From Myxococcales bacterium (GTDB taxonomy: Bacteria > Myxococcota > Myxococcia > Myxococcales > Anaeromyxobacteraceae), in the NCBI GenBank assembly GCA_021806645.1, contig JAJZQX010000002.1, positions 186,001 through 250,000 of the forward strand: 64,000 nt of DNA, written 5' to 3'. How positions within the stretch are numbered: position 1 is the stretch's first letter; every line of letters starts with the position of its first letter. The translations under genes and the position numbers were made by a program. Positions 24,753-32,374 of the stretch are shown here, in pieces. The notes under the pieces are model-generated. The model was not told where the DNA came from. It was given only the letters and a program-made list of their open reading frames with translations, and made no database searches.

Positions 24753-26003
24753 ATGCGCACCACCACCGCCATGCTCTACGCCGCCCTCGCGGCCCTCCCG
24801 GGCTGCGCCTGCGATACCGTCCCGGCCTCGGCCGTGCAGGACTGCCAGGCGGCGCAGGTGTTGCCCGACAAGGTCCAGACCGACATCCTCTTCGTCGTAG
24901 ACGACTCCGGGTCGATGAGCGACAACCAGGCCAACCTGGCCGCCAATCTCGGCGCCTTCATCGACACGCTGGCCGCCTCCCCGGTCCAGAACGAGTTCCG
25001 CATCGGCGTCACCAGCACGTCGGTCGAGAGGTACAACGCCACCGCCACCAGCGGGCAGGCCTATTCGGCCGGCCCGGCCGCGGGGACGCCCTATCCAGAC
25101 GGCGCCGTCGTGGCCATCGCGCAGAACGTGGACGGCACGGTGACGGCAGGGAACCTCATCTACGATCCGGTGACCTACCCGCAGACCGGCGGCTGGGGCG
25201 GCAACCGGCTCCTCGACGCCGGGATGGTGTCGCTCCCGCAGGACTTCAAGGCCAACGTCCTGGTCGGCACGTCGGGCAGCGGCCGGGAGCAGCCGTTCCG
25301 CGCCGCCAGGCAGGCCCTCACCGACAGGCTGGCCGAGGCCAACGGCGGCTTCCTGCGCCCCGGGGCCAGGCTGGCCGTCTTCTTCGTCACCGACGAGGAC
25401 GACTGCTCGGGCGACCCCAACGCCGCCGTCTCCTCCGAGGCGCAGTGCCACAGCCTCGCGGTCAAGAACGACCCGGCGCTGCTCGACAGCGTCTCCGGCT
25501 TCGCCGGCTTCCTGCTCGGCCCCATCGGCGGCGAGCTGCGCGAGGTGATGGTCGGGGCCATCGCCGGCTTCGACCCGGGCACGCTCGAGCCGTCGTGTGG
25601 GAGCGCGACCTGCGCCAACAAGTCCTGCGCCACCGCCTACGAGCAGGCCGACCGGTTTTACCAGCTGTGGACCGCCCTGGGCGACTCGCGCATGCGGGTC
25701 GGCTCGATCTGCGACGCCAGCTTCCGCGACACGCTGCTCCGCTTCGCCGAGCAGCTCACGCCGTCGGCGCTGCCGCTGAAGGGGACGCCGGCCGACTGGC
25801 GCATGCTGGCGGTGAAGCTCACCAGGGCGAGCGGCGTGGTGGTCGCCTGCACGGTGGCGCTCGACACGACGCCGCAGGCCCCGGCCGCCGACGCCCTCTA
25901 CAGGCCGCCCGGCTTCGGGCGCCCGGCCCAGCTCACCTTCCAGAACGCCTGCAAGCTGGAGCTCGGCGACCGGATCGACGTCTCGATCGTCTGCGCGGGG
26001 TAG
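24753..26003 (+). CDS. Lipoprotein with von Willebrand factor A-like domain
   Basis: The 416-residue product has a lipoprotein signal ending ALPGC, with the anchoring Cys near residue 18. The vWA domain begins at about residue 45 (TDILFVVDDSGSMSDNQ), where DSGSMS is the metal-ion-dependent adhesion site. It continues through FRIGVTSTSV and VFFVTDEDDCSGDP. Several cysteine pairs (CSGDPNAAVSSEAQC, CGSATCANKSC) suggest disulfides in the periplasm or on the surface. Similar proteins are numerous in Myxococcota with no established role; protein binding or adhesion is likely. The stop codon forms part of a -10-like box for the next gene. Confidence 0.82.
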   Translation: MRTTTAMLYAALAALPGCACDTVPASAVQDCQAAQVLPDKVQTDILFVVDDSGSMSDNQANLAANLGAFIDTLAASPVQNEFRIGVTSTSVERYNATATSGQAYSAGPAAGTPYPDGAVVAIAQNVDGTVTAGNLIYDPVTYPQTGGWGGNRLLDAGMVSLPQDFKANVLVGTSGSGREQPFRAARQALTDRLAEANGGFLRPGARLAVFFVTDEDDCSGDPNAAVSSEAQCHSLAVKNDPALLDSVSGFAGFLLGPIGGELREVMVGAIAGFDPGTLEPSCGSATCANKSCATAYEQADRFYQLWTALGDSRMRVGSICDASFRDTLLRFAEQLTPSALPLKGTPADWRMLAVKLTRASGVVVACTVALDTTPQAPAADALYRPPGFGRPAQLTFQNACKLELGDRIDVSIVCAG

Positions 26004-26006
26004 AGT
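26001..26006 (+). promoter_or_regulatory. Candidate -10 box for the glycosyltransferase gene
   Basis: TAGAGT overlaps the stop of the vWA gene and ends seven bases before the ATG at 26014. I see no Shine-Dalgarno and no convincing -35, so this is a weak prediction of a leaderless start. Confidence 0.25.
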
Positions 26007-26013
26007 CCGCTCC

Positions 26014-27117
26014 ATGCGGATCCTGTACGGCGTGGCCGGCGAGGGCATGGGGCACGCCACCCGCTCGCGCGTGGTCATCGACCACCTCTCGCGCCAGCAC
26101 GAGGTGGAGGTGGTGGTCTCCGGCCGCGCCCACGACTACCTGAAGGCCCGCGAGCACGATCGGTTCGGGGTCAACAGGATCTGGGGGCTCTCGATCGTCT
26201 ACGAGGACAACGAGGTGCAGCAGCTCCGCACCGTCCTCGCCAACCTGAAGGGCGCCCTCACCAGCGGCCTGCCCAAGAACCTCAAGGCCTACTTCGACCT
26301 GACCTCGCAGTTCAGCCCGGAGGTGGTCATCTCCGACTTCGAGAGCTGGAGCTACCTCTACGGCACGCTCCACGGCCTGCCGGTGGTGAGCCTCGACAAC
26401 AACCAGATCGTCAACCGCTGCGCCCATGCCCCGGACCTGCTGGCCGGCAAGGAGACCGAGTACCTGCTGGCCAAGGCGGTGGTGAAGGCCAAGCTGCCGG
26501 GCTGCTTCCACTACCTGATCACCACCTTCTTCCGGCCCGAGGTCACCCACCCGCGCACCACGCTCCACCCGCCGGTGCTGCGCCCGGAGATCCGTGCCGC
26601 CCGCCCCGAGCCGGGCGACCACCTGCTGGTCTACCAGACCAGCACCTCCAACACGGCGCTCCCCGAGATCCTGGCGGGCACCGGGCGCGAGTGCCGCGTC
26701 TACGGGCTGCGGCGCGACCTGACCGCCGAGGTGCGGGAGGGGACGCTGCGCCACCGGCCCTTCAGCGAGGCGGCCTTCATCGAGGACCTGCGCACGGCGC
26801 GCGCCGTCATCTCCGGCGGCAGCTTCACGCTCATGAGCGAGGCGATCCACCTCGGCCGCCCCATGCTCTCGGTGCCGGTGAAGAAGCAGTTCGAGCAGAT
26901 CCTCAACGGGCGCTACCTGCAGAAGCTCGGCTTCGGGCTGACCGCCGACGAGGTCACCGGGGCGGGGGTGGGGGAGCTGCTGGAGCGCGCCGGCGAGTTC
27001 GAGCGGAACCTCGCCGCCGCGCCGCACCCGGGCCACGAGGAGACGCTGGCCAGCCTGGACGCGGTGCTGGGCCGGGCGGTGGCCGAGGGGGCGCCCCCCG
27101 AGGAGCTCGGCTCGTGA
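26014..27117 (+). CDS. Glycosyltransferase, MJ1255/VC2487 family
   Basis: A 367-residue GT-B-fold protein. The N-terminal half has MRILYGVAGEGMGHATRSRVV, the glycine-rich start typical of the MJ1255/VC2487 family, and SFTLMSEAIHLGRPMLSVPV in the C-terminal half corresponds to the nucleotide-sugar site. FSPEVVISDFESWSYLYG and VSLDNNQIVNRC are also family-like. Members are thought to transfer a sugar in envelope or lipid glycan synthesis; donor and acceptor are unknown. Its last four bases overlap the start of rlmH (GTGA), so the two are translated together. Confidence 0.83.
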   Translation: MRILYGVAGEGMGHATRSRVVIDHLSRQHEVEVVVSGRAHDYLKAREHDRFGVNRIWGLSIVYEDNEVQQLRTVLANLKGALTSGLPKNLKAYFDLTSQFSPEVVISDFESWSYLYGTLHGLPVVSLDNNQIVNRCAHAPDLLAGKETEYLLAKAVVKAKLPGCFHYLITTFFRPEVTHPRTTLHPPVLRPEIRAARPEPGDHLLVYQTSTSNTALPEILAGTGRECRVYGLRRDLTAEVREGTLRHRPFSEAAFIEDLRTARAVISGGSFTLMSEAIHLGRPMLSVPVKKQFEQILNGRYLQKLGFGLTADEVTGAGVGELLERAGEFERNLAAAPHPGHEETLASLDAVLGRAVAEGAPPEELGS

Positions 27118-27575
27118 AGGTCCGCTTGCTGGCGGTGGGGCGCGACCGCTCCGGCCTCTACGCGCCGGCGGTCGAGGAGTACGTCTCCCGGCTGGTCAGG
27201 ATCCTCAAGTTCGAGCTGGTGGAGCTGCCCGAGGCGAAGAAGCAGGCCGGGACGCCGCAGGCCAGGGACGAGGAGGCGGCCACCATCCTGGCCAGGATCG
27301 AGCCGCGCGAGCGGGTGGTGGCGCTCGACGAGCGGGGCGAGGAGCCGACCAGCCTGGAGCTGGCCAGGCGGGTGGAGCGCTGGATGACGCGCGGGCAGGA
27401 CGTGGCGCTGGTCATCGGCGGCTCGGACGGGCTGGCGCCGGCGGTGCTGGAGCGGGCCCAGGAGCGCCTGGCGCTGTCGAGGATGACGCTGGCGCACCGG
27501 CTGGCGCGCCTGATGCTCGTCGAGCAGCTCTACCGCGCCATGACCATCCTGCGCGGCGAGCCGTACCACAAGTAG
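27114..27575 (+). CDS. rlmH: 23S rRNA (pseudouridine1915-N3)-methyltransferase RlmH
   Basis: A 153-residue SPOUT-class enzyme that uses S-adenosylmethionine to methylate pseudouridine 1915 in helix 69 of 23S rRNA. Family landmarks are VRLLAVGRDRSGLYAPAVEEY, VVALDERGEEPTSLELA, DVALVIGGSDGLAP, LSRMTLAHRLARLMLVEQLYRA and the C-terminal ILRGEPYHK, where Tyr-His-Lys is the conserved end. The length is normal. The GTG start overlaps the stop of the glycosyltransferase gene by four bases. Confidence 0.95.
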   Translation: MKVRLLAVGRDRSGLYAPAVEEYVSRLVRILKFELVELPEAKKQAGTPQARDEEAATILARIEPRERVVALDERGEEPTSLELARRVERWMTRGQDVALVIGGSDGLAPAVLERAQERLALSRMTLAHRLARLMLVEQLYRAMTILRGEPYHK

Positions 27576-27600
27576 TGTTGGGCCCCGGCGGGGGAAGCGT

Positions 27601-28176
27601 TCAGCCCCGCAGCACCGGCGCCAGCGCCTCGATCAGCTTCCGGCTGACGCGGGCGTGGTTGGCCTTCCACTCCGCGTGCGCGTGGGGGCCGACCCGGTTG
27701 GCCACCGCCAGCGCGCCGGCCACCGGCACGCCGGCCGCGTGGGCCGCGGCGAAGACCCCGGTCAGCTCGAGGTGCTCGGCGGCGGCCACGGCGGCCAGCA
27801 GCCGCGCCCCGGCGGCGGTGCAGGTGATGGCGGGCGGAACGGCCACCGGGAAGGCGGGCCAGGGGAGCGTCCAGCCCGGAGCCCAGCGTGTCACCTCGGC
27901 CTCGGGCCGGTAGGCGCGCCCCTCCAGCACGTCGAGCGAGATGGCGATCGCCGCCGAGGCCGAGAGCAGGTCGCCCACCGCCAGCCGCTCGTCATAGGCG
28001 CCGCAGGTGCCGACGAAGAGCACCTTCGAGGTGGGACGCTCGGCCAGCAGCCGGGCTGTCACCGCGGCGGCGCCGAGCGCGCCCACGCCGGTGAGGGCCA
28101 CCCGCCAGCCGGGCGGCGGTGTGGCGTCGAGGCCGGCCAGCTCCGGCGGGAAGGCGGCGAGGAGGAGGGCGTCCAT
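27601..28176 (-). CDS. Nucleoside phosphorylase / nucleosidase superfamily protein
   Basis: This 191-residue protein of the PNP/UDP phosphorylase fold has VALTGVGALGAAAVTARLL, VLFVGTCGAYDERLAVGDLLSA and LELTGVFAAAHAAGVPVAGALAVAN. It is shorter than MTA/SAH nucleosidase or futalosine hydrolase (about 220-240 residues). The catalytic Asp that usually follows Ser in the C-terminal motif seems to be replaced in AVANRVG, so catalysis and substrate are uncertain. CAGGGG before the ATG supports the start. It converges with rlmH across a 25-base gap. Confidence 0.7.
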   Translation of the reverse strand: MDALLLAAFPPELAGLDATPPPGWRVALTGVGALGAAAVTARLLAERPTSKVLFVGTCGAYDERLAVGDLLSASAAIAISLDVLEGRAYRPEAEVTRWAPGWTLPWPAFPVAVPPAITCTAAGARLLAAVAAAEHLELTGVFAAAHAAGVPVAGALAVANRVGPHAHAEWKANHARVSRKLIEALAPVLRG

Positions 28177-28283
28177 GGCCCCTGATACTGGACCAACAGG
28201 GCCAGCCCTGGCCACCACGAGCACGTTTGCGCACCGTCGGATTCGATTGTTTCCCTCGACTTGTCGTGCGAGGCTCCCCAGCC

Positions 28284-29096
28284 ATGTCGATCGCCCCCTT
28301 AGCCGTCGCCGCCCTGCTGCTCGCCGCCGATCCCGCCGGCGCACCACCACCGGCGCCGGCCCCGTCCACGGTGCAGGCCACGGTGCAGGCCGCCGTGGCC
28401 CAGCCGGTGGCGCCCCCCGCGGAGCCGCCGGCCGACGACCTGGCTGCCCAGCCACCCGCCGCCGCGCCGCCGGCCACCGCGGCGGTGAACTTGCCGCCGG
28501 CCGCAGCGATCACCGTCGCCTCGCCGGCGCCCCCCGCCGACCCGAAGGCGCGCCAGGTGCGGGCCGGCCTTGGCGTGAGCTTCACCGACGCCGACAAGGG
28601 GTTTGCCTCCACCTTCCAGGCCGGCGTGCAGGTCGATCCATGGGACCACTTCGGGTTCCGAACCGGCCTGGGGATGACCACCAGCGTCGTCGGGGCCGGC
28701 GGTTGGGACGCGGCCGAGCTCTCGGGTGCCGTGCTCTACCGCCCCCTCGGCACCGGCCGGCGCGTGGTGCCGTACGCCGCGCTGGGCGTCCAGTTCGCGC
28801 TACTGGCCGTCTTCCCCGACCCCCCGCCTCCGCCTCCCCAGGGGTTGGCGCGGCACGCCGGTGGCCACCTAGCTCCGATGTCGGCGAATGCCGATGGGGG
28901 GAAGTTCCCGAAGGTGCCCGATGGCTTCGGGGGCACCAACCAGTTCAAGGTCATGCCCGAGGCCACGGTGGGAGCTCTGGTCCGGCTCTCGCGCCGGCTC
29001 GACCTCGACGTGGCGGCCCGCTACATGCCGCTCTTCTGGAACGGGGTCACCTACAGCGGCCTCTCGGTGGTCGCCTCGGTCTGCGCGCCTTTCTGA
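28284..29096 (+). CDS. Predicted outer-membrane protein with Pro/Ala-rich linker
   Basis: The 270-residue product has a short signal-like start (MSIAPLAVAALLLAADPAGA). About 75 residues of Pro/Ala-rich linker follow, then a beta-barrel-like domain (VRAGLGVSFTDADKGFASTF, FGFRTGLGMTTSVVGAG, VPYAALGVQFALLAVFPD) ending VVASVCAPF with a terminal Phe. A PDPPPPPPQG loop interrupts the barrel. It resembles small OmpA/OmpW-like barrels; the function is unknown. There is no clear Shine-Dalgarno; TTGTTT (28247) and GAGGCT (28270) are a possible weak promoter eight bases before the ATG. Confidence 0.65.
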   Translation: MSIAPLAVAALLLAADPAGAPPPAPAPSTVQATVQAAVAQPVAPPAEPPADDLAAQPPAAAPPATAAVNLPPAAAITVASPAPPADPKARQVRAGLGVSFTDADKGFASTFQAGVQVDPWDHFGFRTGLGMTTSVVGAGGWDAAELSGAVLYRPLGTGRRVVPYAALGVQFALLAVFPDPPPPPPQGLARHAGGHLAPMSANADGGKFPKVPDGFGGTNQFKVMPEATVGALVRLSRRLDLDVAARYMPLFWNGVTYSGLSVVASVCAPF

Positions 29097-29128
29097 TCCG
29101 CGCCGGCGTCGCGTCCTCGCCGTCAGCC

Positions 29129-29157
29129 TTGAGCCCCACGGCACGGCACCATACTAT
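29129..29157 (+). promoter_or_regulatory. Sigma70-type promoter for gpmI
   Basis: TTGAGC at 29129-29134 and TACTAT at 29152-29157 are separated by exactly 17 bases. This is the best match to the consensus in the window. It would give a leader of about 40 bases containing GGGGGAGG before the gpmI GTG. Confidence 0.6.
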
Positions 29158-29204
29158 CCCCCTTTCGCATCGGCGCCTCCCGGGCGCCCCGGGGGAGGTT
29201 CCGC

Positions 29205-30755
29205 GTGTCCAAGGTGAAGCCGGTCCTGCTGGTCGTCCTCGATGGCTGGGGACTTCGCGCCGAGCGCGAGGCCAACGCCATCGCCGCCGCCGGGACGCCC
29301 AGCATGGACGCGCTGGGGCGCGACTTCCCCTCGACGCAGCTCCTGACCAGCGGCCTGTCGGTGGGGCTGCCCGAGGGGCAGATGGGCAACTCCGAGGTGG
29401 GCCACACCAACCTCGGCTGCGGCCGGATCGTCTACCAGGACCTGGTGCGCATCAACCGCGCGGTCGAGGACGGCAGCTTCTTCCAGAACGACGCCCTGCT
29501 GCAGGCCTGTCGCCGCGCCAAGGCCCACGGCGGCGCGCTCCACCTCCTGGGGCTGGTCTCCGACGGCGGCGTCCACTCCAGCCTGCAGCACCTCCAGGCC
29601 TGCCTCGAGCTCGCCCGGCGCGAGGGGGTGGCGCGCTGCTTCGTCCACGCCTTCATGGACGGTCGCGACACGCCCCCCTCCTCCGGCGCCGGGTACATGC
29701 GCCAGCTGGAGCAGCGGCTCGACTCGACCGGTCACGGCCGCGTGGCCACCGTCCATGGCCGCTACTACGCCATGGACCGCGACAAGCGCTGGGACCGGGT
29801 CGCGCAGGCCTGGGCCGCCATGGTGCGCGGCGAGGGGTACCGGGCCGGCACCGGGCTGGCCGCCGTCGAGTCCTCCTACGCCCACGGCGAGACCGACGAG
29901 TTCATCAAGCCGACGGTGATCGTCGACGCCGACGGCAAGCCGGTCGGCCCGGTCAAGGACGGCGACTCGGTCGTCTTCTTCAACTTCCGCTCCGACCGGG
30001 CGCGCGAGCTGACCAGGGCGCTGGCCGATCCCGGGTTCAAGGAGTTCGAGCGGCCGGTGGTGCCGCAGCTCTCGGCCTACGTCTGCATGACCCAGTACGA
30101 CGAGACCTTCCCCTGGCCGGTGGCCTTCCCGCCGCAGGTCCTCGAGCAGATCTTCCCGGAGCTGGTGAGCAAGGCGGGGCTGAAGCAGGTCCGCTGCGCC
30201 GAGACCGAGAAGTACGCCCACGTCACCTTCTTCTTCAACGGCGGGCGCGAGACCATCTACCCCGGCGAGGACCGCATCCTGGTGCCCAGCCCGCGCGAGG
30301 TTCGGACCTACGACGAGAAGCCGGAGATGAGCGCCCGCGAGGTGACCGACAAGCTCTGCGCCGCGCTCGCCACCGGGACGTACGGCTTCGCGCTCGTCAA
30401 CTTCGCCAACCCCGACATGGTGGGCCACACCGGCATCATGGAGGCGGCGGTCAAGGCGGTGCGGGTGGTGGACGAGTGCGTCGGACGGCTCTGGCAGGTG
30501 GCGCGCGCCCAGGGGATGGCCATGCTGGTCACCGCCGATCACGGCAACTGCGAGCTGATGACCGACCCGGTGACCGGCCAGCCGCACACAGCCCACACCC
30601 TCAACCCGGTCCCGTTCATCCTCGCCGACCCCGGCTACCGCGGCGCCAGGCTGCGGTCGAAGGGCGTGCTGGCCGACGTCGCCCCGACGGCGCTGCAGGT
30701 GATGGGGCTGCCCCAGCCGAAGGAGATGAAGGGGCTGGGGTTGCTGCAGCGGTAG
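29205..30755 (+). CDS. gpmI: 2,3-bisphosphoglycerate-independent phosphoglycerate mutase
   Basis: A 516-residue, manganese-dependent glycolytic enzyme that interconverts 3- and 2-phosphoglycerate. The alkaline-phosphatase-like fold shows VLLVVLDGWGLRAEREANAI, the catalytic-serine segment QMGNSEVGHTNLG, LVSDGGVHSSLQHL, HAFMDGRDTPPSSG, FFNFRSDRARELTRAL, FFFNGGRETIYPGEDR, FANPDMVGHTG and LVTADHGNCELM. The length is standard. The GTG start is preceded by a strong GGGGGAGG and the promoter at 29129. Confidence 0.97.
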   Translation: MSKVKPVLLVVLDGWGLRAEREANAIAAAGTPSMDALGRDFPSTQLLTSGLSVGLPEGQMGNSEVGHTNLGCGRIVYQDLVRINRAVEDGSFFQNDALLQACRRAKAHGGALHLLGLVSDGGVHSSLQHLQACLELARREGVARCFVHAFMDGRDTPPSSGAGYMRQLEQRLDSTGHGRVATVHGRYYAMDRDKRWDRVAQAWAAMVRGEGYRAGTGLAAVESSYAHGETDEFIKPTVIVDADGKPVGPVKDGDSVVFFNFRSDRARELTRALADPGFKEFERPVVPQLSAYVCMTQYDETFPWPVAFPPQVLEQIFPELVSKAGLKQVRCAETEKYAHVTFFFNGGRETIYPGEDRILVPSPREVRTYDEKPEMSAREVTDKLCAALATGTYGFALVNFANPDMVGHTGIMEAAVKAVRVVDECVGRLWQVARAQGMAMLVTADHGNCELMTDPVTGQPHTAHTLNPVPFILADPGYRGARLRSKGVLADVAPTALQVMGLPQPKEMKGLGLLQR

Positions 30756-30824
30756 CGGTCGAGGGCGGGTTCGGGGTTGAAGGTTGCGGTTGCGCCTGCG
30801 GTCGAGCGGTGCCGATCTTCGGCC

Positions 30825-31161
30825 GAGAGGCGTAGCGAGGTGGAGCGCGGGGATGGGCGGTGCCGTTGGGCGGGCGAGAGGCGTAGCGAGAGGGGCCGCG
30901 GTGGCGGGCGGTTCCGTGGGGCGAGCGCGTCCCGGGCGGGGTGGGTTGATTTTACTTCTGACGTCAGAAACGCACTCTCGGTACGCCTAAGGCATTTTCG
31001 CCGGACTTGCGGGATCTTGTGGAGCGAAGCGGAGCGCAACACGTACCTGTAGTCATTTCGGGCGCCCGAACTAATTCGTTGGTCGAAGGAATTGCCAGCC
31101 CCCTGCCGGTCGCGTCCTTCGCTGAACCGCCCGTCCCCGCGCTCCCCTCGCTGCGCCTCTC
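30825..31161. repeat. Inverted-repeat element (MITE-like or structured RNA)
   Basis: Unit A (30825-30864) begins GAGAGGCGTAGCGAGG and continues GGAGCGCGGGGATGGGCGGT. Unit B (30876-30916) is a more diverged direct copy. Unit C (31124-31161) is unit A in inverse orientation, with about three mismatches and one gap over 38 bases. The segment between, about 30940-31115, is much richer in A/T. Terminal inverted repeats around a non-coding core suggest a small non-autonomous mobile element, though a structured transcript is equally possible. Confidence 0.45.
30956..30969. promoter_or_regulatory. Perfect 14-base palindrome (possible operator)
   Basis: TTCTGACGTCAGAA is self-complementary over all 14 bases. 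It sits in the A/T-richer core of the inverted-repeat element and could be a dimeric regulator or recombinase site. Confidence 0.3.
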
Positions 31162-31272
31162 GCTCACTGATCGCAGAAGCGCGCCTGGACGGAGCCGCGC
31201 GGCCGGACGGAGGCGCGGTCGAGGTCACGGCCGCGGTCGTTCCGGCACACTCCATGCTCCTCCACCCCGGGC

Positions 31273-31950
31273 ATGCTCCGCTCGCTCGGCGTCGCGCTCC
31301 TCGACCTCCTCTATCCGCCCCGCTGCGCCGCCTGCGGCGAAGCCGGCGAGCCGTTCTGCGCAAGCTGCGCCGAGGCCCTGGTCTCACCAGGAGAGGGCTG
31401 TCCGCGCTGCGGCCGCCCCGGCCGCGCGGCGACCTGCGGCGCCTGCCTCCTCCATCCCCCCTCGTTCGAGGCGGTGCAGGCGGGCGGGCTCTTCGGCGGC
31501 CCGCTGGCCGACGCCATCCATGCCCTCAAGTACGCCGACCGGCCGGCGCTGGCGCGGCCGCTGGGGCGCTGGCTGGCGGACCGCGTCTCGCTGCCACCCG
31601 GCGCCATGGTCGTGGCCGTGCCGCTCGGCCGGCGGCGGCGGCTCACCCGCGGCTACGACCAGGCGGGCCGGCTGGCCGAGCAGCTGGCGCGGGCCACCGG
31701 CGCTCCACGTCTCGCCGGGGCGCTGCGGCGGGTGCGCGAGACGCCGCCGCAGGTGGGCCGGTCCCGGGCGGCGCGGGCCGCCAACGTCGCCGGCGCCTTC
31801 GCCGCCGACCCGCGGCGCGTGGCCGGCCGGGAGCTGGTGCTGGTGGACGACGTGGTCACCACCGGCGCCACGGCCGACGCGGCGGCGCGCGCGCTCCTGG
31901 CCGCCGGGGCGCGCCGGGTCACGGTGGTGGCGCTGGCCCGCGCCGAGTGA
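31273..31950 (+). CDS. comF: ComF family phosphoribosyltransferase-like protein
   Basis: The 225-residue protein has an N-terminal zinc-binding segment (CAACGEAGEPFCASC, CPRCGRPG, CGAC) and a C-terminal type I phosphoribosyltransferase fold with the PRPP motif LVLVDDVVTTGATAD. ComF proteins are needed for natural DNA uptake, where they act on the inner side of the membrane with ComFA; in non-competent bacteria the role is unclear. KYADRPALARPLGRWLAD and RGYDQAGRLAEQLAR are family-typical. No other competence gene is nearby. Confidence 0.9.
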   Translation: MLRSLGVALLDLLYPPRCAACGEAGEPFCASCAEALVSPGEGCPRCGRPGRAATCGACLLHPPSFEAVQAGGLFGGPLADAIHALKYADRPALARPLGRWLADRVSLPPGAMVVAVPLGRRRRLTRGYDQAGRLAEQLARATGAPRLAGALRRVRETPPQVGRSRAARAANVAGAFAADPRRVAGRELVLVDDVVTTGATADAAARALLAAGARRVTVVALARAE

Positions 31951-32046
31951 GGGCCCGGCGCCACCGCTCCCCGTGACCCCTGCCCGGAGAAGTGGTCTAC
32001 TCCTCCGGCGCACGCGACCCGCGGGCGTTCGAGCCCGGAGAACACG

Positions 32047-32334
32047 ATGAAGCGTCTCGCCCTCGTCCTCGCCCTGTCCGCCCCTCTGGCCGCCCTGGGG
32101 GGCGACTCGGGGCTGGTGGTCTTTCATGGCAAGTGCACCCGGTGCCACGGCGCCGACGGGCGGGGCAAGGCGATCTTCAACACCCCCAGCATGCTCACCT
32201 CCAAGCTCACCGCCGCCGAGATGGAGCAGGTGATCGCCAACGGCCGGGCCAGGATGCCGGCCTTCAAGGCCAAGCTCTCTGCCGAGGAGATCAAGGCCGT
32301 CGCGGCCTTCATCAAGGCCGAGCTGAAGCCATAG
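32047..32334 (+). CDS. Small periplasmic c-type cytochrome
   Basis: The 95-residue product has a signal peptide (MKRLALVLALSAPLAALGG) and a single haem-attachment motif CTRCH near residue 29. The likely distal methionine is in ARMPAFKAKL, followed by LSAEEIKAVAAFIKAEL. This is a mono-haem class I cytochrome that should carry electrons in the periplasm. GGAG ten bases before the ATG supports the start. Its redox partner is not evident from the neighbours. Confidence 0.92.
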   Translation: MKRLALVLALSAPLAALGGDSGLVVFHGKCTRCHGADGRGKAIFNTPSMLTSKLTAAEMEQVIANGRARMPAFKAKLSAEEIKAVAAFIKAELKP

Positions 32335-32374
32335 CGCCGTCGGTCCCACCGGCCGGCCCAGGTCCAGGCGCAGG

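Larger units (their letters stand above)
30756..31272. other. 517-base gene-free stretch
   Basis: No convincing gene. It contains three copies of a GC-rich unit, two direct and one inverted, around a less GC-rich core of about 200 bases with a perfect 14-base palindrome. The core composition differs from all neighbouring genes. The 110 bases before comF must hold its promoter, which I could not place. Confidence 0.5.

Noticed and set aside
31260-31952. A natural-competence locus around comF
   Set aside because: Only comF is present. Neighbours are gpmI and a cytochrome c, with no comEA, comEC, dprA or pilus genes in the window.
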